A DNA stretch of 64,000 nucleotides from Aureispira sp. CCB-QB1 (GCF_000724545.1 NZ_JHBV01000042.1:1-64000); one strand, 5' to 3'; shown: positions 1-9,377, counted from the stretch's first letter. Notes: generated by a model not told the origin, from the sequence alone. Numbers and translations are program-made.

Positions 1-486
1 GAGTTGAATAATGCAGGTTACGAAGTGGAACATGCACTGCCTAGTACTGGTGCACCAGAATTTAATCAAATTGGATATGTTAATGGAGCAGGAACAACGA
101 CTACAGCGCAAAATTATGATTATAAAGTACCTAATTTAATACCAGGAGTGCATTACTTCCGATTAAAACAAGTAGATTTTGATGGGACATCTACTTATAC
201 AGAAGTAAGGTCGCTAACAGTAGAAGCACCGTTGGTGAAGCAACTGTTCCCAACAGTATTGCACGAAGGAAGTAGTACGGTATACCTTCAAATTTCGAAA
301 GATGATCGTTATCAAATTGAAATTATAACCGCTTTGGGGCAAATAGTTGAGTCGTATAGCGCACCAATGACATCCAATGCTTACCATGAAATAGATTTTG
401 ATATAAATCGTTATGTATCGGGAATTTACTTTATCAGAGTAAGCAGTAATAATACGAGTTTTACAAGAAAAATACGAGTAGAGTAA
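1..486 (+). CDS. C-terminal part of a T9SS-sorted secreted protein (5' end outside window)
   Basis: The reading frame is open from the first base, so the true start lies upstream. About the first 75 residues form a beta-rich module ending in YFRLKQVDFDGTSTYTE, a motif very common just before T9SS type A sorting domains in Bacteroidota. The last ~75 residues fit such a sorting domain: a short beta sandwich with VSGIYFIRVSSNN and a basic end, TRKIRVE. Proteins with this tail cross the outer membrane by the Por secretion system and are attached to the surface or released. The 54378-56219 protein has a closely similar pre-sorting module (YYRLKQTDFD). The N-terminal function is unknown because that part is outside the window. 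Confidence 0.85.
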   Translation, partial: ELNNAGYEVEHALPSTGAPEFNQIGYVNGAGTTTTAQNYDYKVPNLIPGVHYFRLKQVDFDGTSTYTEVRSLTVEAPLVKQLFPTVLHEGSSTVYLQISKDDRYQIEIITALGQIVESYSAPMTSNAYHEIDFDINRYVSGIYFIRVSSNNTSFTRKIRVE

Positions 487-513
487 TAGAAGGACTAGAC
501 ACAAGATGATATG

Positions 514-548
514 AAAGACTCTGACTGGTTTTGGTTGGAGTCTTTTTT
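514..548 (+). terminator. Rho-independent terminator of the first gene
   Basis: AAAGACTC (514-521) pairs with GAGTCTTT (538-545) and is followed by a T-rich stretch, 28 bases after the stop codon. Confidence 0.8.
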
Positions 549-780
549 ATTTTAGATGCTATTTTGTGGCTTGTTTTTTGTCAAGAGCTTGAGCTTTGTT
601 TGCCATTGCTCCAATAGATTGATCTATAGAGGAGAAATAAGTAAATATTTTGGCTAAAATTTATATACAGGACTACATACTAGAAATGATAGTAATGACT
701 GGATATGTAAACGAAATATTAAGAAATATTAAAATTATAATAATGAATGAAATAAATTTTGACTCCCAAGGAAAATAAAA

Positions 781-788
781 TAAATTTG
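781..788 (+). promoter_or_regulatory. Bacteroidota -7 box in the 487-1784 gap
   Basis: TAAATTTG matches TAnnTTTG exactly. No protein gene follows, but a terminator hairpin lies about 230 bases downstream, so the pair could delimit a small RNA. No clear -33 TTG at the right spacing was seen. Confidence 0.4.
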
Positions 789-794
789 CAGTCG

Positions 795-1027
795 TTATTG
801 ATAACAGATGGCAAGAAAAAATAAATCAAAAAATTTTTTCAACTCATGCAACCATTTCAAAATGAGATTTGTCGTCTAGTAGTAAGAGGGTTTATCCCTA
901 TGTGCTAAAATAATACTATATGTATATTCAATCTAATATTAAATAGATACCGCTATTAATTTCGATTGGAATTCTTCGAAATTAACGAAGAAACTTAAGG
1001 GAAGATTAGGAGGAATCTTCCCTTTTT
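795..1027 (+). ncRNA. Candidate small RNA, unit A
   Basis: This interval runs from the start expected from the box at 781-788 to a strong terminator. No convincing reading frame lies in it. A perfect 10-bp stem, TTAATTTCGA (956-965) with TCGAAATTAA (976-985), precedes the terminator stem GGGAAGATT (999-1007) with AATCTTCCC (1014-1022), which is followed by T5. The part from about 928 onward resembles sequence at about 1560-1620 ahead of another terminator, suggesting a diverged duplicate. I do not recognise a known RNA family. Coordinates are inferred. Confidence 0.35.
999..1027 (+). terminator. Intrinsic terminator of candidate RNA unit A
   Basis: GGGAAGATT pairs perfectly with AATCTTCCC around a 6-base loop and is followed by TTTTT. 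Confidence 0.7.
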
Positions 1028-1337
1028 GTATATCTATACTTGACCTATTGGATAATGCAGACTTACCTACCTTTCCTTACCATTGGAAATATTTACATTA
1101 TAATATATAGAATTGAAGTAGAACGGATAAAAAATTTTTATCAGAAACTTATTTTTTCAAATGATTTGTTGAGAAGACCTTAGATAAGTTTATCCCTAAA
1201 AAAATTGCTTGTTCAAACCATATAGAAGCAGTGCAACTACGGTTACATAGCAGACATTTTAATGCTTAAAATGAAGGTTTGAAAAAAAAATAAAAAAAAA
1301 GTAAAAAAAATTCCAACCTTTTGAACAACTCCTTGTC

Positions 1338-1480
1338 ATAGGGGCAGATAGTGATTCAATAGTATCTATTTAATCATTTTTTAGGTTTTATTTAACAGCC
1401 GTTTTTTGATTGGAATGTTATCCTCCCAAGTATATCAAAAGATCAAAAAACATCCCTAAGCTGTTATGTATCTGCCCTAA
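1338..1480 (+). ncRNA. Candidate structured RNA, unit B, with three nested stems
   Basis: Three stems nest inside each other: GGGCAGATA (1342-1350) with TATCTGCCC (1469-1477); TAACAGC (1393-1399) with GCTGTTA (1460-1466); and GTTTTTTGAT (1401-1410) with ATCAAAAAAC (1442-1451). The 5' bulge can form its own small hairpin (TGATT/AATCA). Ordered nesting of 9, 7 and 10 perfect pairs in AT-rich, non-coding DNA is suggestive of a real RNA fold. The strand is inferred from the downstream terminator at 1639-1667. No known family was recognised. Confidence 0.35.
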
Positions 1481-1638
1481 GTGAACTATACAAGTTTAAT
1501 ATCCTCATTACTTTCTTTCTTATTACTATTGTTAAGTTAGTTGAAAGTGTGGAAAAACTAATCAATCTTATAATTAATAGAGATACGGCTAGATTAATTT
1601 TGATTGAAAAACTCTTTTGGCGAGAAGAGAACAGTAAA

Positions 1639-1667
1639 AGAGAGCTATCCCCAGCTCTCTTTTTTTT
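1639..1667 (+). terminator. Intrinsic terminator of unit B region
   Basis: AGAGAGCT (1639-1646) pairs with AGCTCTCT (1653-1660), followed by a run of seven or more T. No protein gene precedes it on this strand within 1100 bases, which supports a non-coding transcript. Confidence 0.7.
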
Positions 1668-1715
1668 ATTTATCCAATTTGGTTTGCTCCTTCCTATTGG
1701 TTGCATTACTTCCTA

Positions 1716-1750
1716 AAACAAAAAAGCAGCCAAGATATATCTTAGCTGCT
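1716..1750 (-). terminator. Terminator of the sdhCAB operon
   Basis: The hairpin AGCAGC-c-AAGATA / TATCTT-a-GCTGCT spans 1725-1750. The A-run at its left edge gives the U-tract on the minus strand. It lies 35 bases after the sdhB stop. Confidence 0.75.
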
Positions 1751-1784
1751 GTATAAATTTTATTTCAAGAAACGATTTTATCGT

Positions 1785-2564
1785 TTACTCTGTTGTTTTT
1801 AAAGTTGCAGAGAAATATTCTCTATTCATTTGTGCGATATAGTCTAAAGAAATTTCTTTAGGACATTCCGCTTCACAGGCACCAATATTAGAACACAAAC
1901 CAAATCCTTCTTTATCCATTTGGCTAACCATTCTTTTGACACGTTTAGCAGCTTCAGGCTTTCCTTGTGGCAATAGAGCCAAGTGAGAAACCTTTGCAGA
2001 AGTAAACAACATTGCAGCAGCATTCGGACAAGCAGCAACACAAGCACCACATCCAATACAAGCCGCAGCATCAAAGGCATCAGCCGCAATTCCTTGTCCA
2101 ATAGGAACGGCATTTCCATCTGGTGTACCTCCTGTATTAACCGAAACGTAACCACCCGCTTGAATAATCTTGTCAAAAGAACTACGATCCACTACTAAAT
2201 CCTTTATAACAGGAAATGCAGCAGCTTTAAACGGTTCAATATAGATATTATCACCATTATTAAAATGGCGCATATGTAGTTGACACGTAGTTGTTCCTTT
2301 CATAGGACCATGAGGGCGGCCGTTGATGACCAAACTACACGCACCACAAATCCCTTCTCGACAATCGTGCTCAAAAGCGACAGGACCTTCTGGGTATTTA
2401 TCTTTGTTTTCTATAATGTGTGCATTCAAAACGTCCAACATCTCTAAGAAAGACATGTGTGTGTTAATTTCAAGATCTGGATAAGATTTAATGCCTGGAT
2501 TTTTATCATTCACCCCTGTTTGTCTCCAAACAAAAAGGTTTACTTTTATATTATCGTGAGCCAT
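1785..2564 (-). CDS. sdhB: Succinate dehydrogenase/fumarate reductase iron-sulfur subunit
   Basis: This is the electron-transfer subunit of complex II, carrying electrons from SdhA flavin to the membrane cytochrome b. All three clusters have their cysteines: [2Fe-2S] at C68, C73, C76 and C94; [4Fe-4S] at C169, C172, C175 and C179 ([12 protein letters not shown]); and [3Fe-4S] at C224, C230 and C234. The length of 259 residues suits the larger B-type subunits of Bacteroidota and Epsilonproteobacteria. It is the last gene of sdhC-sdhA-sdhB, 60 bases after sdhA, and is followed by a terminator at 1716-1750. Whether the complex works mainly as succinate:quinone reductase or fumarate reductase cannot be read from sequence. 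Confidence 0.97.
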   Translation of the reverse strand: MAHDNIKVNLFVWRQTGVNDKNPGIKSYPDLEINTHMSFLEMLDVLNAHIIENKDKYPEGPVAFEHDCREGICGACSLVINGRPHGPMKGTTTCQLHMRHFNNGDNIYIEPFKAAAFPVIKDLVVDRSSFDKIIQAGGYVSVNTGGTPDGNAVPIGQGIAADAFDAAACIGCGACVAACPNAAAMLFTSAKVSHLALLPQGKPEAAKRVKRMVSQMDKEGFGLCSNIGACEAECPKEISLDYIAQMNREYFSATLKTTE

Positions 2565-2624
2565 AAGTCTCTATTTTTTTTGTTTTTATAATTACCAAAA
2601 AAGAATTCCTTCTTTCTTTAGCCG

Positions 2625-4643
2625 TTATTTATAAGAACGAGTTTTCAACTCAATGTCATTGAACGTTAATTCCTCTTTGTGGAGAATAGGATCCGCATCT
2701 AAACCATTGTACTCCCAAGCTGATACATAAGCATAGTCTTGGTCATTACGTTTGGCTTCTCCTTCAGGTGTTGCATATTCGTCACGGAAATGCCCACCAC
2801 AAGATTCGTTACGATCCAAAGCATCTACCATCATTAATTCTGCTAATTCAAAGAAATCAGCCACACGCAATGCTTTTTCTAATTCAGGATTAAACTCATG
2901 CCCATCTTTATCTGTGTGAGGAATGTAAACCTCTTTCCAGAAACGGTCACGTAATGCACGCACTTTTTGACGACCTAGTTTTAGACCTTCAGCATTACGA
3001 GCCATGCCACAATATTCCCACATAATGTCTACTCCCAATTCACGATGGAACGATTCCACAGAGCGAGTTCCATTAATGCTAAGTAGTTTCTTGATTTTAT
3101 TTTTAACATCGTTTTCAACGGCTTCAAACTCAGGTGCTGATGTATCTGTCATTGGCGTACGAATTTCTTTGCTCAAGAACACACCAATTGTATAAGGCAA
3201 AACAAAGTATCCATCTGCCAAACCTTGCATCAAAGCAGAAGCACCCAATCGGTTGGCACCATGGTCAGAGAAGTTACACTCACCTGTTGCAAACAAACCA
3301 GGAATACTAGTTTCCAAATTATAATCTACCCAAATACCACCCATAGTATAATGAATTGCAGGATAGATACGCATAGGAGTGTAGTAAGGATCTTCACCCG
3401 TAATTTTTTCATACATCTCAAACAAGTTGCCGTATTTCTTTTCAACAACAGCACGTCCTAGTTGTTTAATTTCTTCCTCACTTGGGTTAGATATTCCTTG
3501 AGAAATAGCCTCTGATTTTCCGTAACGAATAACAGCAGAAGCAAAGTCAAGGTAAACAGATAAGCCAGTAGCACCTACACCATGTCCATCGTCACAACGA
3601 TATTTAGCAGCACGAGAAGCTACATCACGAGGTACCAAGTTACCAAAAGCAGGGTAGATGCGCTCCAAGTAGTAGTCTCTGTCTTCTTCTGCCAAATCTG
3701 TTGGCTTCATTTTTCCTGTTCTCAAAGCCTCCACATCTTTTTTGTGTTTAGGAACCCAAACACGTCCATCGTTACGCAAGGACTCTGACATCAAGGTTAG
3801 CTTTGATTGATAATCACCAGATACAGGAATACAAGTTGGATGAATCTGACAGAAACAAGGATTGGCAAAATAGGCTCCACGCTTGTGAGCAACCCAAGAA
3901 GCAGTCACATTAGACCCCATTGCATTGGTAGATAGATAGAATACATTACCATAACCACCAGTACCCAAAACAACTGCATGAGCACCAAAACGCTCTAATT
4001 TACCAGTCAATAAATTACGAGCAATAATACCACGAGCCTTGTTATCAATAACAACTAGGTCAAGCATTTCATGGCGATTGTACATTTTTACATTCCCCAA
4101 AGAAATTTGTCTAGACAAAGCACTGTAGGCACCAATCAACAATTGTTGACCCGTTTGCCCACGAGCATAAAAGGTACGAGATACTTGCACCCCACCAAAA
4201 GAACGGTTGGCTAAGTTACCACCATATTCTCTTGCAAAAGGAACTCCTTGAGCGACACATTGGTCTATAATATTTCTAGATACTTCTGCCAAGCGATGTA
4301 CGTTAGCCTCACGAGAACGGTAGTCACCACCTTTTACTGTATCATAAAATAGACGATAAACTGAGTCACCATCATTTTGATAATTTTTTGCAGCATTGAT
4401 CCCTCCTTGTGCGGCAATACTGTGCGCACGACGAGGGCTATCGTGAAAGCAAAAAGCTTTTACTTTGTATCCTAGTTCTCCAAGAGTGGCAGCGGCAGAA
4501 GCACCTGCCAAACCTGTTCCAACTACGATGACTTCTATATTACGTTTATTGTTAGGAGCAACAAGTGGCATATTGGAACGGTATTCGGTCCATTTTTCTG
4601 CCAGTGTCTTACTTTCAGGTACGTTTGACTGAAACTTTTTCAT
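2625..4643 (-). CDS. sdhA: Succinate dehydrogenase/fumarate reductase flavoprotein subunit
   Basis: This catalytic subunit of complex II interconverts succinate and fumarate on the cytoplasmic face of the membrane. The FAD dinucleotide fold starts at GTGLAG (42-47). H74 in AHSIAAQGG is the histidine expected to hold FAD covalently. HPTCIP and the histidine-arginine region around HYTMGG fit the active site. At 672 residues it is in the usual range for the B-type family, longer than the proteobacterial enzyme. It lies between sdhC and sdhB, 93 bases from sdhC and 60 from sdhB, so one transcript is likely. Confidence 0.97.
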   Translation of the reverse strand: MKKFQSNVPESKTLAEKWTEYRSNMPLVAPNNKRNIEVIVVGTGLAGASAAATLGELGYKVKAFCFHDSPRRAHSIAAQGGINAAKNYQNDGDSVYRLFYDTVKGGDYRSREANVHRLAEVSRNIIDQCVAQGVPFAREYGGNLANRSFGGVQVSRTFYARGQTGQQLLIGAYSALSRQISLGNVKMYNRHEMLDLVVIDNKARGIIARNLLTGKLERFGAHAVVLGTGGYGNVFYLSTNAMGSNVTASWVAHKRGAYFANPCFCQIHPTCIPVSGDYQSKLTLMSESLRNDGRVWVPKHKKDVEALRTGKMKPTDLAEEDRDYYLERIYPAFGNLVPRDVASRAAKYRCDDGHGVGATGLSVYLDFASAVIRYGKSEAISQGISNPSEEEIKQLGRAVVEKKYGNLFEMYEKITGEDPYYTPMRIYPAIHYTMGGIWVDYNLETSIPGLFATGECNFSDHGANRLGASALMQGLADGYFVLPYTIGVFLSKEIRTPMTDTSAPEFEAVENDVKNKIKKLLSINGTRSVESFHRELGVDIMWEYCGMARNAEGLKLGRQKVRALRDRFWKEVYIPHTDKDGHEFNPELEKALRVADFFELAELMMVDALDRNESCGGHFRDEYATPEGEAKRNDQDYAYVSAWEYNGLDADPILHKEELTFNDIELKTRSYK

Positions 4644-4736
4644 ATGATAGAATGAATTTTATTCAACAATGATTTCTTTAATAACAACAGTTGTTGTTGG
4701 AGGGAGTTCAAAGCCGAACTCCTATTCGTTAGTTAA

Positions 4737-5420
4737 TTACTTAAGTACAAAAAATACGATTGGCATAGAAGCAAATCCTAATGGGATTAGGATAGAATAC
4801 CCCATGGCTACGGCTCTAATAATAGGAGCATATTTTTTGTTGTTTAGTCCCATTGTTTGGAAAGCACTCCAGAACCCATGCATCAAATGCAAGGCTAGTG
4901 CAACCAATGAAATTAAGTAAAAAACAACTACCCATGCTTGAGAGAAAGCTTCTTTGACTAGACTATACAGGTCTTTCACTTCCAATCCATCATAGGTTTG
5001 TTTGCCCATTTCAAAAAAGTGCATTTGTGCCCAAAATTGCCACATATGCAAACCGATAAATACGAAAATGAGCAGACCCAAGTTTCTCATGTTTCTTGAA
5101 GCAAGCTTTGCTTCTGTATCTGCAATTTCCTTTCCTTGATAAGAACCTCCTTTTGCTTTACGATTATATGCTGTAATCAAAATTCCTTGTACAGCATGTA
5201 ATAAGATAAAAAAGTAATTGCCATAAGAAATTACCTTAATCAAGGGATTGTGTGTCATGTGATAGGCATAGAGGTTAAATGTTTCTCCGGTGTTGTCAAA
5301 GAATAACTGTAAGTTCCCCAGCATATGCACGACTAAAAACAGGCATAAAAACAAACCTGTTAACGACATAATTAATTTCTTACCAAGAGAGGATAGTAAA
5401 AAGTCTATAATCCACTTCAT
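4737..5420 (-). CDS. sdhC: Succinate dehydrogenase cytochrome b subunit, B-type
   Basis: This single-polypeptide membrane anchor of complex II binds two haems and quinone. Five hydrophobic segments fit the 227 residues (about 13-38, 62-88, 112-134, 160-186 and 198-226). Histidines inside or beside them (H32, H75, H125, H178, H181) are the candidate haem ligands. A separate sdhD is absent, as expected for B-type complexes. It is the first gene of the operon and diverges from rnpB. A perfect 9-bp inverted repeat lies in its probable leader (5464-5486). Confidence 0.93.
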   Translation of the reverse strand: MKWIIDFLLSSLGKKLIMSLTGLFLCLFLVVHMLGNLQLFFDNTGETFNLYAYHMTHNPLIKVISYGNYFFILLHAVQGILITAYNRKAKGGSYQGKEIADTEAKLASRNMRNLGLLIFVFIGLHMWQFWAQMHFFEMGKQTYDGLEVKDLYSLVKEAFSQAWVVVFYLISLVALALHLMHGFWSAFQTMGLNNKKYAPIIRAVAMGYSILIPLGFASMPIVFFVLK

Positions 5421-5463
5421 GTTGTAATGATAATTTTAGTTTTAAATATAGTTCTTAAGAAGG

Positions 5464-5486
5464 TTATAATAGTACTGCTATTATAA
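5464..5486 (-). promoter_or_regulatory. Perfect inverted repeat in the sdhC leader
   Basis: TTATAATAG (5464-5472) and CTATTATAA (5478-5486) form a perfect 9-bp inverted repeat with a 5-base spacer. It lies between the likely -7 box (5504-5497) and the sdhC start codon. It could be an operator or an RNA hairpin in the leader. Confidence 0.4.
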
Positions 5487-5496
5487 TTGTACGGCG

Positions 5497-5504
5497 CAAA
5501 AATA
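5497..5504 (-). promoter_or_regulatory. Possible -7 box for sdhCAB
   Basis: On the minus strand this reads TATTTTTG, an exact TAnnTTTG match, about 75 bases upstream of sdhC. No well-placed TTG -33 element is visible. Confidence 0.4.
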
Positions 5505-5697
5505 AAAAGATTGCGGTTACATTTTTACATTCTGCTCACAAAATATCTATTCAACGCCACTTATGCAACCTATGTTCAGGCTTATTTGCAGACTGTTTTT
5601 ATTTAGAATAGTTCTATACTGCTTTCTTTTACCTTGTGTTAGGTTATAATAAACGATAGAAAATAGCATTCTCATAGCATTATTCCAAAATATAGCC

Positions 5698-5705
5698 TAT
5701 CTTTG
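5698..5705 (+). promoter_or_regulatory. -7 box of rnpB
   Basis: TATCTTTG matches the Bacteroidota consensus and ends five bases before the 5' end of RNase P RNA deduced from its P1 helix, which is the expected spacing to a transcription start. Confidence 0.75.
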
Positions 5706-5710
5706 CAGGC

Positions 5711-6104
5711 GCAACTACAAGCTGCTCTATCGCGGGTTTGAGCTATTCAAACATGAGGAAAGTCCGAACAACGCAGAGCATCGCACCATCTAACGGATGG
5801 GGTTTTCTTTTGCTTTTGCATAAGAAAATACAGAAAGTGTCGCAGAAAATAACCGCTTTCATTTTATTGGAAGTAAGGGTGAAAACGTGCGGTAAGAGCG
5901 CACGGCTATTATTGGTAACAATAGTAGCGGATAAACCTTGCGAGTTGAAATGCCATGTATACCAGCATGGGCTCTTCGGAGTCCGTAGGGTTGCTCGCTC
6001 TAGCTGGAGGGTAGGCAGATAGAGCCAATAGGTGACTATTGGTCTAGATAAATGATAGAGACTCTTTGTAGAGTACAGGATTCGGCTTATAGGCTTGTAG
6101 TTGC
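5711..6104 (+). ncRNA. rnpB: RNase P RNA (class A)
   Basis: This is the catalytic RNA of ribonuclease P, which trims the 5' leader from tRNA precursors. The ends are set by the P1 helix: GCAACTACAAGC (5711-5722) is exactly complementary to GCTTGTAGTTGC (6093-6104). Universal core segments are present: GAGGAAAGTCCGAACA (from 5755), AGGGTGAAAACGTGCGGTAA with AGAGCGCAC in the middle, and AGATAAATGATAGAGAC followed by ACAGGATTCGGCTTAT near the 3' end. TTTTTCTTGTTT follows P1 and can act as the terminator tract. An open frame at 5738-6022 is only a shadow of this RNA. Confidence 0.97.
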
Positions 6105-6130
6105 TTTTTCTTGTTTCAAATCAAACTATT

Positions 6131-6784
6131 ATGAAGGTTGCAATAACCATACTATTCTCTTGGTTGTGGTGTATCTGTTGCTGTCAAGAACAATACTTCG
6201 AAGGACAAGTCACTTATAAGGTTTTTGAACGATTTGATGATCCTGATGAAATTGTTCCAGAAGATTCTATTGTTTTGTTCATTGCCGATTCTATGTTTTT
6301 AGAACAAATTTATATAGATGGAAAAGTATGGCGTTGGTCATTGCTAAGAAATGATACGTTGTTCGAATCAAAGTCCAGTACAAAAGTTGTTTATAAGTTA
6401 TTGGAGAAGCAGTCTGAAGATTACCAATGGGTAGGTTCAAAAGGAAATCAAGTTCAAACCAATAAGAAAGGAAGTATTTTAGAAGATAATTTAGGAAACA
6501 CTTATTTTGCTTTGTTTGATTCGACTATTTTAGTTGATTTTTGTATTTATCCTATTTATGCAAACAATCTGTCTTATCTACCTAAATACCTCCATTTAAA
6601 TAAGGAAAATGTGTCTTATACGCATCAAATTAAGTCTAAAAAAGCACAAATCTTAAACGCAAATATCTTTCAAATTCCCAGTCATTATCGAGTTATATCA
6701 GAAAAAGACCATCAAGAAGAGTTGATTCGGCAATTAAAATCTCAACCTCCTAGGGGGAATGTTTTATTAAAAGCGAAGGATTAA
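6131..6784 (+). CDS. Small secreted protein of unknown function
   Basis: I start at the ATG at 6131, because the upstream part of the frame would read through the rnpB end. The 217-residue product opens with a hydrophobic segment (about 4-20, VAITILFSWLWCICCC) that looks like a signal peptide, possibly a lipoprotein one given the cysteines. The rest is a mixed beta/alpha domain starting YFEGQVTYKVFERFDD. This resembles the first strand of the GLPGLI/DUF4412-like periplasmic proteins, but the match is too weak to name. It is convergent with the next gene, with a shared terminator at 6808-6844. Confidence 0.75.
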   Translation: MKVAITILFSWLWCICCCQEQYFEGQVTYKVFERFDDPDEIVPEDSIVLFIADSMFLEQIYIDGKVWRWSLLRNDTLFESKSSTKVVYKLLEKQSEDYQWVGSKGNQVQTNKKGSILEDNLGNTYFALFDSTILVDFCIYPIYANNLSYLPKYLHLNKENVSYTHQIKSKKAQILNANIFQIPSHYRVISEKDHQEELIRQLKSQPPRGNVLLKAKD

Positions 6785-6807
6785 TTTTGTTGAAACAAAA
6801 AAGAAAA

Positions 6808-6844
6808 TTTGGCAACTTGAAAATTCATTTTTCAAATTGCCAAA
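6808..6844. terminator. Bidirectional terminator between convergent genes
   Basis: A 16-position stem (6808-6823 with 6829-6844), TTTGGCAA-c-TTGAAAA / TTTTCAA-a-TTGCCAAA, has one mismatch. A-rich sequence precedes it and an A-run follows it. It lies 23 bases after the plus-strand stop and 31 bases beyond the minus-strand stop. Confidence 0.7.
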
Positions 6845-6875
6845 CTCTCAAAAAAAATCTGGTAAATATTACCTC

Positions 6876-9377
6876 TTATTGTTTTATGATTTTGTGTGTG
6901 CTAGTCTTTTGATTTTGTTGAATATTGATATAATAAACCCCACTGGTTAAGTCATTCAAATCAAGTGCTGTTTGTTGATCGCTAACATTTTTTTGCACTA
7001 GATTTCGTCCTAGATGATCAAATACCTTGATTTGTATGTCATTTTCTCCCAATTGATCAATATATACTAAACCAGAAGTAGGATTGGGATAAATATGCAC
7101 TTTCATATCTTCTATCCATGCTTCTTCCATTTTTAAGACAATAGGAATAAAGTTTTCTCCAATGGTATGTGTGGTTACATTCGTAAAAATAGGAGGATTA
7201 AAATCAAAATAAATTGCTGCTTGGTTATTGATAACAGAACCATTGATTAAGTTTGGTACTTGGTTAATGGAATACGTAAAGAATCCATGAGAAAGAGGTT
7301 CGTTGGCATTGCTATCTACTAGTAAAATATCATCAAAACGAACTGTTAAAACCCCAGTACCACTTAACTCCCAAGTATAAGGATGGCTACTTGCACCCAT
7401 TAATAAGCTACTAGCATCAACATTGGTTGATAGGGTATCAACAATAACAATATTAAAGGCAGTATCGGTTCCTGTGTTTTGGAAGCGGATTCTATATTTT
7501 AGTGGTGTATTGGCTTCAATGTAATGCGCGCTTCCATATCCTTCAGGTTGCGCTGCCTTATCATTAGGGTCAAAGGATGCAACATTAGATTGACAGTCGT
7601 TGTCGATAAAATAAGCGGTATTGCCTGTATAGTATTGTGTCAAGAAGCCTGTATTAAAGCTACCGTTATTAAATGGACGACAACCTTCGGTATAAGAATG
7701 AACAATGGAGGGACCTAATTGAGGGGGAAATCCATTCGCTTGGCGAGCTTGAATGCGATATGTTTTTCCTAAATCGGCAGGTTGTATGACTTCTACCGAA
7801 TCACCACCATTAAGATTAAATGGTGCCATTTGAATAATAATATCATCTTCAAAAATGGAATAATCCTCTGCTGCCAGCATATTATTGCCTATATTTTTAA
7901 TTTTGAAGAAAATAGAATCATTCTGGCAAGTATTGCTAGCTTTTAAAATAGGACCATTCCACAATGGCAGGCAAAAACTATCTGGATAGATATGGGCATA
8001 GCTACAATGTGTTTGTCCAGGGATCGCTGCCGCATCAACAGTAACATAGATGTAGATATTACCACACTCACCAACACGTACTGTATCTAAATCAAATTGA
8101 TAAGTATTGCCAACAACAGAAGTAGGTGCGATGCTTGTTGAGGTGACGTTCAAAAAAGAATCAATGTTTACTTCGACATAACTATTGTAGGCGTCTAGCG
8201 TTCCATTGTTACAATAGTGCACATTATACCAACTTCCTCCGCCAGCTCTGCGCAAAAACGGTGCACCTATTGAAACGGTCATTAAGTGACATGGAGTCCC
8301 TGCTTCTAATACCCAGTTTACGGTATCTATCGTGTTGAGTGTAGGAATGGTAATATTGACTTGGTTGACGCAAGCATTTCCATATAAGTTATTGATTGGA
8401 AAATACTCTAAAGTGTAACTTCCTGTATCTAAATCTGCCTCATATAATCCATTAGGATTGGTAGAAAAATATTGAACTAGCCCACTATTGGAATTGGTCA
8501 CTTTTATAATTTGAGAACCAATTAATGGCTCATTGATGTCAGGAGTACAGTTGTTGTTACTATCTAAGCGTACCTGCCCTCTAAGAGTGATAGGATCGTC
8601 TAATAAAGTAACACAATTGGTCGTCATACACCCATTGACATCGGTTACAGAGAAGCAATAGATGCCAGAAGGCAGCCCTCCTGCAACTGGACCAATTTGA
8701 CCTGTTGGCCAGACATACGAGTAAGGAGGTGAACCACCACTAGCAGTGACGGAAATGCTTCCGTCAGCAGCACTAGCTTGACTAGGGTGGGTAATATTAG
8801 TAATCGTAGCAAGAACAGGACTAGCGGGCTCATTTATGGTTACGGAGGTAGTGTCTTGACATCCATTTAAATCGGTTGCTGTTACCGTATAAAGAATACC
8901 TGTTGCACAAAGGTTGGTTGCTGTAGCGGTTGTCTGGTTACCAGAGGCAGCATTCCAGTGATAGGTATAGCTTTGACCTGTACCACCACTAGCTGCAACT
9001 GTAGCCTCTCCTGTGCATGTTCCAAAGCACAACGCATCAAAAGTATTAACAATTGTTACCATTAGAGGTGATGGCTCTGTCACAGTAATAGAACTGGTTG
9101 CTGTACAACCAATAGCATCTGTAATCGTTACCGAATGGACACCTGGACAAACCCCTGAAGCAATAGGAGAGGTTTGGTTGCTAGACCATAAGTAGGTATA
9201 AGGAGCAGTCCCGCCAGAGGGAGTAGCGGCAATTTCTCCATCACAAGCTCCATTACAAGAAACGTCTTGACCGTTATAGTTAGAAGTGATGGCAGCGGTT
9301 ACACTGCATTGTGCATATAACTCCGAGTAAAGAGGGGCGAAGCTTAGCAATAAAAATATATTTAATAGTAATCTCAT
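6876..9377 (-). CDS. SprB-repeat secreted protein with T9SS sorting domain
   Basis: This 833-residue exported protein has a signal peptide (MRLLLNIFLLLSFAPLYS...LYAQ). About residues 24-260 hold three SprB-type repeats, recognisable from GGTAPYTYLWSS, GGTGQSYTYHWN and GGSPPYSYVWPTG, each ending in a VTD or ATD..GC motif. SprB repeats are known from surface adhesins involved in gliding. A middle region follows, including a DUF11/DUF7619-like module near 630-740 (RFQNTGTDTAFNIVIVDTL). The tail IYPNPTSGLVYIDQL...SGVYYINI is a type A sorting domain. A surface or released adhesive role is inferred. It stands alone, with a candidate promoter at 9449-9442. Confidence 0.9.
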   Translation of the reverse strand: MRLLLNIFLLLSFAPLYSELYAQCSVTAAITSNYNGQDVSCNGACDGEIAATPSGGTAPYTYLWSSNQTSPIASGVCPGVHSVTITDAIGCTATSSITVTEPSPLMVTIVNTFDALCFGTCTGEATVAASGGTGQSYTYHWNAASGNQTTATATNLCATGILYTVTATDLNGCQDTTSVTINEPASPVLATITNITHPSQASAADGSISVTASGGSPPYSYVWPTGQIGPVAGGLPSGIYCFSVTDVNGCMTTNCVTLLDDPITLRGQVRLDSNNNCTPDINEPLIGSQIIKVTNSNSGLVQYFSTNPNGLYEADLDTGSYTLEYFPINNLYGNACVNQVNITIPTLNTIDTVNWVLEAGTPCHLMTVSIGAPFLRRAGGGSWYNVHYCNNGTLDAYNSYVEVNIDSFLNVTSTSIAPTSVVGNTYQFDLDTVRVGECGNIYIYVTVDAAAIPGQTHCSYAHIYPDSFCLPLWNGPILKASNTCQNDSIFFKIKNIGNNMLAAEDYSIFEDDIIIQMAPFNLNGGDSVEVIQPADLGKTYRIQARQANGFPPQLGPSIVHSYTEGCRPFNNGSFNTGFLTQYYTGNTAYFIDNDCQSNVASFDPNDKAAQPEGYGSAHYIEANTPLKYRIRFQNTGTDTAFNIVIVDTLSTNVDASSLLMGASSHPYTWELSGTGVLTVRFDDILLVDSNANEPLSHGFFTYSINQVPNLINGSVINNQAAIYFDFNPPIFTNVTTHTIGENFIPIVLKMEEAWIEDMKVHIYPNPTSGLVYIDQLGENDIQIKVFDHLGRNLVQKNVSDQQTALDLNDLTSGVYYINIQQNQKTSTHKIIKQ

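Noticed and set aside
1464-1706. Minus-strand open frame of 80 codons
   Set aside because: It covers a strong intrinsic terminator of the other strand and has a low-complexity product.
5738-6022. Plus-strand open frame of 94 codons
   Set aside because: It lies wholly inside RNase P RNA, whose conserved core and P1 helix are unmistakable.
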